Assembly: GCA_021162125.1 (NCBI GenBank)
Contig: JAGGZG010000386.1
Coordinates: 1-9,660 of the forward strand
Direction: 5' to 3'
DNA: 9,660 nt
Source of the DNA: Anaerolineae bacterium
Lineage (GTDB): Bacteria; Chloroflexota; Anaerolineae; JACIWR01
Positions 1 to 8,000 of this stretch are shown piece by piece. The notes under the pieces were generated by a model. That model had not been told where the DNA came from. It saw only the letters and a program-made list of their open reading frames with translations, and searched no databases. The stretch's first letter is position 1. Each line of letters opens with the position of its first letter. The position numbers and the translations under genes were made by a program.

Positions 1-89
1 GCCTGGAGGCCCTCGGCAAAGGAGCGCAGGCCGACGTTGACTACGTTTAGAGGAGTTCCAAAAAATGACTGGATGGATTTATCTGGCAC
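1..89 (-). CDS. YlbE/AllG-like DUF1116 protein, N-terminal fragment
   Basis: This is the first 29 codons of a minus-strand gene that runs off the left edge. The start is GTG at 89-87, preceded by GGGAGGG (complement of 98-104) with 9 nt between GGAGG and GTG. The peptide begins MPDKSIQSFFGTPL and continues NVVNVGLRSFAEGLQ. A stretch of this kind (VxNVGLxSF) is what I remember from the N-terminus of DUF1116 proteins (E. coli YlbE, renamed AllG), though the match rests on memory of the family and on few residues. The position supports it: it starts 41 nt after the fdrA stop on the same strand, and fdrA-ylbE is a standard pair. In E. coli AllF, AllG and AllH together are reported to form oxamate carbamoyltransferase, which releases carbamoyl phosphate in allantoin degradation. 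The substrate in this organism is not known. The alternative is an unrelated downstream gene with a chance resemblance. Confidence 0.6.
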   Translation of the reverse strand, partial: MPDKSIQSFFGTPLNVVNVGLRSFAEGLQ

Positions 90-130
90 TGCTCTTTCCC
101 TCCCGGACGTCACGTTTTGCGTGTTCCGTT

Positions 131-1669
131 TTAGGCCACGATGAACGCCGCCAGGCGCGCCGCCGCCGCGTTGCAACCGCAGACGACCGCTCCCGCCTCC
201 TCCAATGCCCGCACCTGCCGGCTCAGCCCCTGCGGATCATCTTCTGTCCCCGTCACCGAGGCGACGACGATCACCCCCAGTTCTCGTGCCTGGCGGATGG
301 CCGGCCCCAGTTCGCTGGCCGGGTCAGGATGCGCGCCGTAACCCAGCACCATGTCGAGCAGGATCACCGCCACCTCGGGGTCGGCTGCCTCTTGCATCAA
401 ACGGCGGATGCGCAGGTCGTTGTCAATCATCGGGTGCGGGCGGCCCACGGTGAACTCGTCCTCCCCCAGGTCCACGGCGCAATGGCCCTCGCTCCGCGTG
501 GCGTCTTTCAGCTTCAGCCGGGGGTCCACCGCCACGTTGGAGAGCACGTCCCCCAGGATCTCCTCCCATAAGACGAGCACCTCGGCTGCCAGGGTGCCGC
601 CGCTGAACAGCCCGCGCAGGTACTTCTGACCAGGCTGCAACCGCTGCTTCAACTCAAGGGCCTGGGCCTGCAAATCTGCGACCTCTCGCGCAATCACTTC
701 GCCAACCGATGGGCCCTTGTGCCCTTGCACCTCCGCCGCCGATAAATAAGCCGCCTCCTGGAGAGTGCGCGCCGGGATGGCGCCGGCATCGGCGATGGAG
801 GCAGGGTCCCCACCCAGGAAGCAGACCACCGTCGGCTTGCCGCTCTGCCCGACCTGCTCTAGCACCCGTTCGACGATGGTTGGCGCGGGGGGCTTGGAGA
901 CCAGGAGCAAGACCCGTGTGTCGGCGTCGGCCTGCAGCGCCTTGATGCCCTCCAGCATCATGATGCCTCCGACCGCTTCTTTCACGTCCCGCCCGCCGGT
1001 GCCGATGCCCTGGCTGACGCCGACGCCCAGTTTGGCCAGGAGGGTGCTCACCTCCTGGAGACCGGTGCCCGCTGCGGCAACGATTCCCACCGGCCCGCGA
1101 GGGACGGCGTTAGCAAACCCCAGGGCCACGCCGTTGATGATGGCCGTGCCGCAGTCGGCGCCCATCATCAGCAGGCCGTGCTTCGCTGCGTACTTTTTCA
1201 GAGCGATCTCGTCCTCGATGGGTACGTTGTCGCTGAAGAGCAGAACGTGCAACCCGTTGCGCAGCGCCTCCCATGCCTCGGCGGCCGCGTACTGTCCGGC
1301 CACGGAGATGACCGCCAGGTTGATGTCCGGGTTTGTCCGCACTGCCCCCCGGATCGTGCGGGGTTGAAAGGCCAGCCCCGCTCCGGCCGTCTCCGGACGC
1401 CGTGCCAGGTGCTTTTCCGCCACTTTCAGGGCGTGGCCGGCGGCGGCGTCGCTTTTCGCCTGGACGACGATGATCAGATCGTTGGCGGTGGCGGTCTCCA
1501 CCTCTGGGGGGAGCAAGCCTGCCTCCCGCAGGATGCCTTTGTTGGCATCGGTGGCCATGACGACGGCTGCGTCGGTCACACCGGGCAGTTGAGTCAATTC
1601 CCGCGCGGTTTCCATCAAGGTGATAGAATCGTGGTACTCGCTAGGTTTGATCAAGTATTTCGTGGGCAA
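131..1669 (-). CDS. fdrA: FdrA/AllF-like protein (succinyl-CoA synthetase-like)
   Basis: This 512-residue protein belongs to the FdrA family (E. coli FdrA is about 550 residues), built from the Rossmann and ligase domains of succinyl-CoA synthetase. I chose the TTG at 1669 (MPTKYLIKPSEYHDS) because AAGGAG lies 7 nt upstream; a TTG six codons earlier would overlap that site. Visible features are an N-terminal SITLM...VMATDANK segment (about residues 15-45), GADCGTAIING (about 170-180) and GIVAAAGTGLQE (about 195-206), which line up with the SCS-alpha CoA and phosphate region, and the family signatures GRPHPMID (409-416) and GYGAHPDP (443-450). I see no counterpart of the SCS phospho-histidine loop, as expected for FdrA, so ordinary acyl-CoA synthetase activity is doubtful. 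In E. coli the protein is a subunit of the AllFGH oxamate carbamoyltransferase. Here it is the first gene of an operon with the AllG-like gene downstream. The protein is cytoplasmic, with no signal peptide or membrane segment. Confidence 0.9.
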   Translation of the reverse strand: MPTKYLIKPSEYHDSITLMETARELTQLPGVTDAAVVMATDANKGILREAGLLPPEVETATANDLIIVVQAKSDAAAGHALKVAEKHLARRPETAGAGLAFQPRTIRGAVRTNPDINLAVISVAGQYAAAEAWEALRNGLHVLLFSDNVPIEDEIALKKYAAKHGLLMMGADCGTAIINGVALGFANAVPRGPVGIVAAAGTGLQEVSTLLAKLGVGVSQGIGTGGRDVKEAVGGIMMLEGIKALQADADTRVLLLVSKPPAPTIVERVLEQVGQSGKPTVVCFLGGDPASIADAGAIPARTLQEAAYLSAAEVQGHKGPSVGEVIAREVADLQAQALELKQRLQPGQKYLRGLFSGGTLAAEVLVLWEEILGDVLSNVAVDPRLKLKDATRSEGHCAVDLGEDEFTVGRPHPMIDNDLRIRRLMQEAADPEVAVILLDMVLGYGAHPDPASELGPAIRQARELGVIVVASVTGTEDDPQGLSRQVRALEEAGAVVCGCNAAAARLAAFIVA

Positions 1670-1676
1670 GTGACCT

Positions 1677-1682
1677 CTCCTT
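1677..1682 (-). promoter_or_regulatory. Ribosome binding site that fixes the fdrA start
   Basis: The minus strand reads AAGGAG, then 7 nt, then TTG at 1669. No ATG or GTG in frame has a comparable site, so the gene most likely starts at this TTG. The longer reading frame from 1687 would begin inside or before this motif. Confidence 0.7.
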
Positions 1683-1695
1683 AACAAATAAACGC

Positions 1696-1731
1696 AGACA
1701 CCGACCCCGGTAATGCCGGTGGTCGGTGTCT
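1696..1731 (-). promoter_or_regulatory. Strong hairpin just upstream of fdrA (attenuator- or terminator-like)
   Basis: AGACACCGACC (1696-1706) is perfectly complementary to GGTCGGTGTCT (1721-1731). Inside it CCGG (1707-1710) pairs with CCGG (1716-1719) around the loop TAATG, leaving T1720 as a single bulge, so the stem is 15 bp. On the minus strand the stem is followed by GCGTTTATTTGTT, which is moderately U-rich, and then at once by the fdrA ribosome binding site. It could be an attenuator in the fdrA leader, a terminator for transcription arriving from upstream, or an mRNA-stabilising structure. On the plus strand there is no U-run after it, so I prefer the minus orientation. The structure is seen in the sequence; its role is inferred. 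Confidence 0.5.
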
Positions 1732-2008
1732 AACCTACGACGTGGCAGGCGGGCAAATGAGCCCGTTCTGGTTCCTTCTGGCTCCACAGAAACTTTCTGT
1801 CGCGAATTCCTGACCCTTCATTGGGCAAGTGTGTCCCCCGCTAGATTTCGTGTATCGTTGTGCCAACCATGCCAGATCAGCAGTTCCGAAATTGTCTCCT
1901 TACTCTCTTCGACGATGGCTTTTCCAGCAGATGGGTGACGAGAGGAGCGCCCGGCGGGGTAGTATCAAGTGTTGGACAGCCCCGCTCGCTCATCTCCCGG
2001 TGTCGTTT
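1732..2008. other. Intergenic region without a supported gene
   Basis: The region between the divergent fdrA and glycosyltransferase genes runs from 1670 to 2237. In 1732-2008 I find no reading frame with a ribosome binding site and a credible protein. The frames that are open here, for example from the ATG at 1860, have low-complexity or arginine/serine-rich translations and run on through the promoter and leader of the next gene. I see no RNA gene and no repeat apart from the elements listed separately. Confidence 0.5.
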
Positions 2009-2037
2009 AAGCTACTACATTTTCTACAATTTGTCAA
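2009..2037 (-). promoter_or_regulatory. Possible minus-strand promoter toward fdrA
   Basis: On the minus strand TTGACA (complement of 2032-2037) is followed after 17 nt by TAGCTT (complement of 2009-2014). The -35 is perfect but the -10 matches the consensus at only three of six positions. If used, it would give fdrA a leader of roughly 330 nt containing the hairpin at 1696-1731. No better fdrA promoter was found closer to the gene. Confidence 0.2.
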
Positions 2038-2040
2038 ATT
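2028..2040. promoter_or_regulatory. Operator-like palindrome AATTTG-T-CAAATT
   Basis: A perfect 6+1+6 palindrome sits in a short AT-rich patch between the divergent genes, 26 nt upstream of the -35 box at 2067 and overlapping the possible minus-strand -35 box. That position would suit a repressor or activator site. AT-rich palindromes of this size can occur by chance. Confidence 0.25.
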
Positions 2041-2066
2041 CCCCTGCCCGGCGGCAGTGCGTGTCC

Positions 2067-2095
2067 TTGACAAAAGCCCGCTTTGACGTTATCAT
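2067..2095 (+). promoter_or_regulatory. Sigma70-type promoter of the glycosyltransferase operon
   Basis: TTGACA (2067-2072) is a perfect -35 box. Exactly 17 nt later comes TATCAT (2090-2095), matching TATAAT at five of six positions. Transcription would start near 2102 and give a leader of about 136 nt before the ATG at 2238. The same leader carries the 15-bp inverted repeat described separately. Confidence 0.65.
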
Positions 2096-2119
2096 TGAGC
2101 CATCTTCTCGTAAATACCC

Positions 2120-2217
2120 ACCCTCCCGCAGGTTGGAAGCTGCCTTACATGTTGCGGCGCTATATCTGACCTGGTTCCCAACCCCACGAAGAGATGTTCG
2201 TTAACCTGCGGGAGGGT
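2120..2217 (+). promoter_or_regulatory. Structured 5' leader with 15-bp closing stem
   Basis: ACCCTCCCGCAGGTT (2120-2134) is the exact reverse complement of AACCTGCGGGAGGGT (2203-2217). The enclosed 68 nt can form further local stems: GCTGC/GCGGC (2139-2143/2154-2158, one U-G pair), GGTT/AACC (2173-2176/2180-2183) and ACGAA/TTCGT (2186-2190/2197-2201). Together these make a multi-helix junction closed by a long stem, in the leader between the promoter and the glycosyltransferase start. An alternative pairing of GGTTGG (2131-2136) with CCAACC (2178-2183) would compete with the closing stem. I recognise no known riboswitch class. The closing stem is clearly non-random. The inner stems are short and may be chance. 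A 98-bp inverted-repeat element (MITE-like) is the other explanation, but I see no target duplication. Confidence 0.45.
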
Positions 2218-2237
2218 ATAACACCGGCTACCCGGCT

Positions 2238-5006
2238 ATGCACACACCGCACAAGCTCACCAACCTGCTGTTGGCCCTGGTGGCGATAATTCTGGCCTTC
2301 GTCGCTCAGGGCTATCTCGTGCGCAGCAATTTGCAGGACGGGCTGCTCGTCTACGCGGTCGCTGCGGCTTTGTTTGTGATGGCCACGCGCTCGGTGCCGG
2401 TGACGACGATGGAGCAACCACGTCCCCCGGTCACATCACACGGCCGGCGATTGCGGGCGGGGATGCTCCTCCTGGTCGTTGCCCCTTTGATCAGCGTCGC
2501 CGCTCTCTGGCTCTTCGAGAGACCCACGCACGCCTGGCTGCCGTGGTGCCTCTACGCGGCCAGCCTGCTCTGCTTCGTCCTCGCCGTCTATCTCCTGGAT
2601 CACCCGGCCCCCACCTCCCGCCCTTCCAGCCTTCCAACCTTTCATTCTTCCATCCTTCTTTTCCTCATCCTGCTCCTGGCCGCTTTCATGCGCCTCTACC
2701 GCTTCAACAGCATACCTTTCGGCACCTGGTACGACGAGGCGGATGGTGGCCTGCACGCCCTGAGCGTGCTACAGAACCCCGGCTACCGTCCGGTGTTCGT
2801 GGAGGCCATGAGCCGCCCCGCGTTCCTGGTCTACCTGTTCGCCCTGGCCCTGCGTCTATTTGGGATGAGCACCCTGGCCCTGCGTGCCGTATCGGTGGCC
2901 TTTGGCCTGGCTGGCGTGCTGGCCGCGTACCTTTTCGGGCGCGAGTTTGAGGATGAGCGGCTGGGGTTGCTGTTGACCTTTTTCATCGCTGTATCTCGCT
3001 GGCACGTCAACTTCAGCCGCATCGCCATGACCGGGATTGACGCCCCTTTCTTTGTCCTGCTCACCCTATATTTCCTGCTCAAGGGCCGGCGCACCGGTCG
3101 TGCGCGGGACTTTGCCTGGAGCGGGCTGGTGCTGGGTCTGGGCCAGTGGTTCTACACGGCCAACAGGTTCTTGATCGTCGTCGTTGGCCTGTTCGTGATT
3201 ATGCAGGCCGTCGCCGTGCGCGGTTATCTGCGGCGCAACTGGGCGAATCTCCTGTTGCTGGCCCTGGCCGTACTGCTGGTCGTCGCTCCCCTGGTCCGCT
3301 ACGCCGTGCGCCATCCCGACGTGTTCTGGGCCCGTCCCCGCCGCCTGTCCATCTTTCGTGATCCGACGGTCACCGATCCGCGTGCGGCCCTTATCGAGAG
3401 CGCCAAACGCCACGTGCTGATGTTCAACTTCCAGGGTGACCGCAATGGACGGCACAACCTGCCGGGCGCGCCCATGCTCGATCCCGTCAGCGCGGCCCTC
3501 TTCGTTCTGGGACTGGCTTACAGTCTGTGGCGCTGGCGCACCCCGCGTTACCTGCTTGTGCCTGTGTGGTGGGCGGTGATGCTCTGCGCCGGAATCTTCT
3601 CCCTGTTCTTCGAGTCGCCCCAGTCGCTGCGGGCCATCGGCACGCTGCCCGTTGTCTACCTGATGGCCTGTCTTCCCCTGCACGCCGTTGCCCGCGAGTT
3701 TCAGCGCCTTTTTCCCCGTTGGGCTCGTCTGGTGCCGATCACTGCCTGTCTTTTGCTGGCTGTCGTCGGCTGGCAGAACTTCGACTTTTACTTTCACAAG
3801 CAGGCCCGCGACTTCGCCGTGTGGAACGCTTTCTCCACCCCGGAGACACTCGTGGCCCGCCAGATCGTCCGCTGGCAGGATGCGTATGACCTGCGCTTCT
3901 CCCCGCTGCTCACCGGCAGTCCGACCATTCGCTTCCTGGCTCCCGAATTGCATGAGATGGTCGCCTTTAACCCGGCGACGGTCTTCCCTCTGCGCAAGCC
4001 CAGCCCGGGCAAGGAGGGCGTCGTCCTTTTCGTGGACCCCGACAGGCTGGCCGTTCGCCAACAGGTCATGCGCTACTACCCGGACGCGGTGGTCGAGGAG
4101 TTCGGCCCGCCGGGGTTCGGGTTCCCGGTGCTGTACACCTACCGCCTGAGCCGGGAGATCATCGCCAGCGTGCAGGGTCTGGAGGGACAGTATTTCCTGT
4201 CTGGAGCGGAACAGCCGGCCCTGAGCCGATGGGAGGGACCGCTGGACTTCGACTGGACGGGGGGGACACCGGTGCCGCTACCCTTCCGCGTACAGTGGAC
4301 GGGGGTATTGCTGGCTCCCGGCTACGGACGATACACCCTGGCCCTCGACGCGCCTGGGCAGGCCGAGGTGCTCCTGGACGGCGTGCTTCTGTTTCGGGGG
4401 GAAGGGAGTTTGTCCAGGGACGTGATCCTGGCCCAGGGGTGTCACAGCATCGGGATACGCTGTGAGGTAGCCGCCGGTGGGCTGCTGCGCCTGCGCTGGC
4501 AACCGCCCGGATCCGATGAACTGACCGTGATCCCCGCCGATGCCCTGTTCCATGCCCCTGTCTCCGCCAACGGCTTGCTGGGCCGCTTCTATCCCAACGC
4601 AAGTTGGACCGGGCCGCCAGTTTTCACCCGCATTGATGCCCAGGTCGCCTATTACTTCCACTTCCTGCCCATGCCCCGACCCTACACCGTGGAGTGGGCC
4701 GGCCAGCTCGACATCCCCGCAAGCGGGAGTTACACCCTGGCCACCGAGTCGCTGAGCGCTTCTTGGTTGTACGTGGACGGCGAGTTGGTCGTGGAGAACA
4801 CTATCCCCAACCAGATGGTCTCGCGCGCGGTGCACCTGGACGCTGGCCGCCACGATCTGAGACTGCGCTTCCTGGATGCTGGCGATCGCTCGCACGTTTA
4901 CCTGTACTGGACGCCACCGGGTGGCTTTCAGGAGTTCATCCCCCAGGAGCGACTGTTCCCACCCGTGGGCGCTGTCTGGAGCGATGCCGCCGAGGAGGAT
5001 CAATGA
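2238..5006 (+). CDS. GT-C glycosyltransferase (GT39/PMT_2-like) with two PA14 domains
   Basis: This 922-residue membrane protein is probably a polyprenyl-phosphate-sugar-dependent glycosyltransferase acting on the outer face of the membrane. Residues 1-120 are an N-terminal extension with about four hydrophobic segments (near 8-25, 33-50, 73-93, 100-120). The GT-C core begins near 137 (LLFLILLLAAF), followed by the acidic loop motif TWYDEADGG with D166 and E167 in the usual catalytic position, and more membrane segments up to about 512. GDRNGRHNLPGAPMLD (about 400-415) is a conserved loop shared with the next gene. Residues 646-772 and 778-908 are two PA14-type beta domains (WTGVLLAPGYGRYTL; WLYVDGELVVEN). 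The second lacks the DD pair usual in PA14. The ATG at 2238 lacks a well-placed ribosome binding site, since GGAGGG is 21 nt away, and no better in-frame start is visible. The gene overlaps the next by ATGA. The sugar donor and the acceptor cannot be told. Confidence 0.85.
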   Translation: MHTPHKLTNLLLALVAIILAFVAQGYLVRSNLQDGLLVYAVAAALFVMATRSVPVTTMEQPRPPVTSHGRRLRAGMLLLVVAPLISVAALWLFERPTHAWLPWCLYAASLLCFVLAVYLLDHPAPTSRPSSLPTFHSSILLFLILLLAAFMRLYRFNSIPFGTWYDEADGGLHALSVLQNPGYRPVFVEAMSRPAFLVYLFALALRLFGMSTLALRAVSVAFGLAGVLAAYLFGREFEDERLGLLLTFFIAVSRWHVNFSRIAMTGIDAPFFVLLTLYFLLKGRRTGRARDFAWSGLVLGLGQWFYTANRFLIVVVGLFVIMQAVAVRGYLRRNWANLLLLALAVLLVVAPLVRYAVRHPDVFWARPRRLSIFRDPTVTDPRAALIESAKRHVLMFNFQGDRNGRHNLPGAPMLDPVSAALFVLGLAYSLWRWRTPRYLLVPVWWAVMLCAGIFSLFFESPQSLRAIGTLPVVYLMACLPLHAVAREFQRLFPRWARLVPITACLLLAVVGWQNFDFYFHKQARDFAVWNAFSTPETLVARQIVRWQDAYDLRFSPLLTGSPTIRFLAPELHEMVAFNPATVFPLRKPSPGKEGVVLFVDPDRLAVRQQVMRYYPDAVVEEFGPPGFGFPVLYTYRLSREIIASVQGLEGQYFLSGAEQPALSRWEGPLDFDWTGGTPVPLPFRVQWTGVLLAPGYGRYTLALDAPGQAEVLLDGVLLFRGEGSLSRDVILAQGCHSIGIRCEVAAGGLLRLRWQPPGSDELTVIPADALFHAPVSANGLLGRFYPNASWTGPPVFTRIDAQVAYYFHFLPMPRPYTVEWAGQLDIPASGSYTLATESLSASWLYVDGELVVENTIPNQMVSRAVHLDAGRHDLRLRFLDAGDRSHVYLYWTPPGGFQEFIPQERLFPPVGAVWSDAAEEDQ
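2623..2654 (+). repeat. Four tandem octamers related to CTTCCAAC inside the gene
   Basis: Consecutive units read CTTCCAGC, CTTCCAAC, CTTTCATT and CTTCCATC. They encode the linker around residues 129-139 (PSSLPTFHSSI), exactly between the N-terminal hydrophobic extension and the start of the GT-C core. The paralogous gene downstream has the same octamer at the same junction (5318-5341). The 8-nt period is not a multiple of three, so the repeat is not simply a repeated peptide. Confidence 0.7.
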
Positions 5007-8000
5007 AGAAGCTGCTGCTTGTCATCCTTGCCCTCCTGATCGCGGTCCTGGCCCAGCGCTCCTTCGGCGCAGGATACGTCGTGGACGGCATTCTGCTCTA
5101 TCTGCTGGCGGCCTTGTGCTTCGTATGGCAGGCCCCTCGTCCTGCCGCAGTGGAGATGGCCGAAGACAGGCCGCCGCTGGCCCGTTGGAGAAAGATCGCC
5201 GTCCTTGTCGCTGTAGCCCTGGGCGCAGGCGCAGCGACGATTTTCTGGCGCGACCTGAGCAGCCCCCTGGCCCTGGCATTGTGGCTGGCAAGTTTAGGAT
5301 TCCTGGTCGTCTCCATCCTTCCAACCTTCCAACCTTCCAACCATCCCCGGAAGGCTGGAGGGTTGGAAGATTGGAAGCCAGAAGTGTTCCTTCTCATCGC
5401 CATCCTCCTCGTCGCCCTCGTCCTGCGTACCTACCAGATTGACACCATCCCCAACGGCTGCCAGTCCGACGAGGGGAACAACGGGCTGGACGCCCTGCGC
5501 TGGCTGCGGGGCGCGCCCTACACCCCCTACGCGGAGACCAACGAGGGCCAGGCCACGCTGTTCACCTACCTCATCGCCCTGTACTTTCGGCTGTTCGGCG
5601 TGAGCGTGCCGACCATGCGCCTGGTCTCGGCCACGGCCGGGGCGCTGACCGTGCTGGCCTTCTACGTGCTGGCCCGCGAGTTCTACGGCCCGCGCGTGGG
5701 CCTGGCCATCACCGCGCTGCTGGCCGCCTCGCGCTGGCACATCACCTTCAGCCGTATCGTGTACGAGGCCATCATGGTGCCTCTCTGTGAGGTGCTGCTT
5801 TTCTACTTCCTCTGGCGCGGCCTGCGGGATGGCCGGCGGCGCGATTTTGTCCTCTGCGGATTGAGCCTGGCCCTGGGGCTGAACACATACACCGCCTTTC
5901 GCGTAGTACCCGTGGGCGTCGTGCTATACGCTGTCTACTGGCTGATAGCTTATCGCACGGAATGGCGGTGCACGCTGCGCGGCCTGGGCTGGACGCTCCT
6001 CAGCGCGGCGCTGGGCCTGGTACCGCTGGCCGTGTACGCGGTCCAGCACCCGCATATCTTCATGGGCCGCACGCGGCACATCTCCCTTTTGCCTGAGATA
6101 GCCGCCGCGGGCAATCTATCCCCACTGTGGACCAACCTGCGCAAAGTGCTGCTCATGTTCAACTACCGGGGCGACGCCGCTCCGCTGAACAATCTCCCCG
6201 GCGCGCCACTCCTCGATCTCGTCACCGGCGTGCTGTTTGTCCTGGGGCTGGCGGTCGCCCTGCGTTACTGGCGGCATCCGCGCTCGTTTTTGCTGCTGGC
6301 CTGGGGAATCGCTGCCCTGCCGGCGGTGGTGTTCTCCGTCGGGCACGAGGCCCCCTCCGCGCGGCGGGCGATTGGCCTGATTCCGGTGGTCTACCTGCTG
6401 GTCGGCCTGGCCGTGGAGCGGGTGTGGCTCGCCTTTCGAGAGGCATGGCGCGGGCGTGGGAAGCGGACGTTCACCTGGGCGCTGGGTGTGTGCTGCGCTC
6501 TGGTGATGGCCAGCAACGCCAACGTGTACTTCCGCGTCCAGGCCCGCCACCCGGCGGTCTGGGCGGCCTACAGCGCGTCCGAGGCAGCCATCGGCGAGTA
6601 CCTGGCGGCCCTGGATGGCCAAATGGAAGTCTATCTGTCCCCGCACTACGACCGCCACTCGGCCATCATGCTCATTGGCCACGATCCGCGGTACACCAGG
6701 CTCAATCTGGCTGCGCATCTTCCGCTGCGCGAAAACCCCGGCCGTGACGTGGTCTACATTCTGGAACCGGCGTACCGCAGCCTGCGCTCGCTGTTCGTGC
6801 AGTTTTATCCCACGGGACTGTGGCAGGAGCACCTGGATCGCTACGGCCAGCCATTGTTCATCACCTTTACCGTCGCTCGTGACAAGCTGGCCGCGATGCA
6901 CGGGCTGGTGGGCCGCTTCTACGCCAGCACCGATTGGACCGGGCCCGCCGTTCGCCAGCAACGGGATACGACGCTGGGCTTTGATTGGACGGCTGCTCCA
7001 CCTTTGCCATCGCCTTTCAGCGCGCAGTGGCAGGGAGCATTGTTCGTCACTAAGGCTGGCGAGTACGCTTTCGAGCTGGAGACCAGCGCGGGACGGGTTG
7101 CCAATCTGGCCCGCCTCTACCTGGATGGCGAGGAAGTGCTGAACGTCGGTCGGGTTGGCAACCCGACTTACCTGGTCGCCGGTTTTCACAATCTGACGTT
7201 GCAGTTCGTCGCCCAAGACAAGCCGCGTCTACGGCTGCGCTGGCGACCGCCGGGGGGCGAGGATTGGGAGGACATCCCGGCGGAGGCTCTCTACAGCTAT
7301 GCTGTGCCGGAGAGCGGGTTGATCGGCTACTATTATCACGGGACGGAGTGGCAGGGCTCGCCGGTCAGCGTGCAGCGTGACTTCGTGGTCACCGCCAACG
7401 ACATTCCCTTCAGCGGCGAACTGCGTCCACCTTACAGCGTCATCTGGCGGGGGAAGTTGGACATCCCCCGGCCGGGACAGTACGCCCTGGGCACCAACTC
7501 CGACGACGGGTCGTACCTTTTCGTGGACGGGCAACTCGTGGTGGACAACGGCGGCGCGCATGGTGGGCGCTACCGCGAGGGCGTGATCCGTCTCTCGCGC
7601 GGCTACCACGACATCGAAGTGCGCTACTTCCAGGTGGACGGCTCGCAGACGATGCAACTGTGGTGGACTCCGCCGGGCGGTTCCCGTGAGCTTCTGCCGC
7701 CCACCCAGCTTTTCCCCTGGGAGGGGGAGATACCCGCCCACGCGAGTCAGCCACCGGGGCCAACGACGGTTGAGCCGGGCGAGGTGGCCAACCGGCTCGT
7801 GAGTTCGTTTGGAGGGCGGGGGAGCGGTGATGGCGAGTTGCTGGCGCCCCGTGGGGTGGCAGTGGACGCAGCGGGGCGTATCTTCGTCGCCGATACGGGC
7901 AACCGCCGCGTGCAGCTCTTCGACGCGGACGGGCAGTGGTTGGCCACTTTGGGGGCGGACGCAGATCTGCAACAGCCCTGCGATCTGGCGGTGGACAGCC

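Noticed and set aside
3..50. C-terminal end of a plus-strand gene (LEALGKGAQADVDYV, then TAG)
   Set aside because: The minus strand over the same bases gives a GTG start with a good ribosome binding site and a recognisable peptide in the right operon position behind fdrA.
65..571. Plus-strand open frame beginning ATG at 65 with AGGAG upstream
   Set aside because: It runs antisense through the end of fdrA, and its translation is arginine/histidine-rich with no family character. The AGGAG is simply the complement of codons in the minus-strand AllG-like gene.
1860..2204. Plus-strand frame of 114 codons in the fdrA-glycosyltransferase gap
   Set aside because: No ribosome binding site and no recognisable family, and it runs through a strong promoter and the structured leader.
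2217..2222. TATAAC as a second -10 box before the glycosyltransferase
   Set aside because: No -35 box at a suitable distance (ATGTTC at the 17-nt position), and the upstream promoter is far stronger.
3066..4061. Minus-strand open frame of 331 codons opposite the first glycosyltransferase
   Set aside because: The composition (glutamine, glycine, histidine) is typical of a reverse-complement shadow, and the plus-strand frame is a recognisable membrane enzyme.
4694..5002. N-terminal extension of the second glycosyltransferase back to 4694
   Set aside because: It overlaps the PA14 domain of the upstream gene in another frame and is arginine-rich. The ATG at 5003 has AGGAGG and a hydrophobic N-terminus that aligns with the paralogue.
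5318..5341. CRISPR or simple satellite array
   Set aside because: The units are 8 nt with no spacers, only three copies, inside a coding sequence, with a matching inverted arm.
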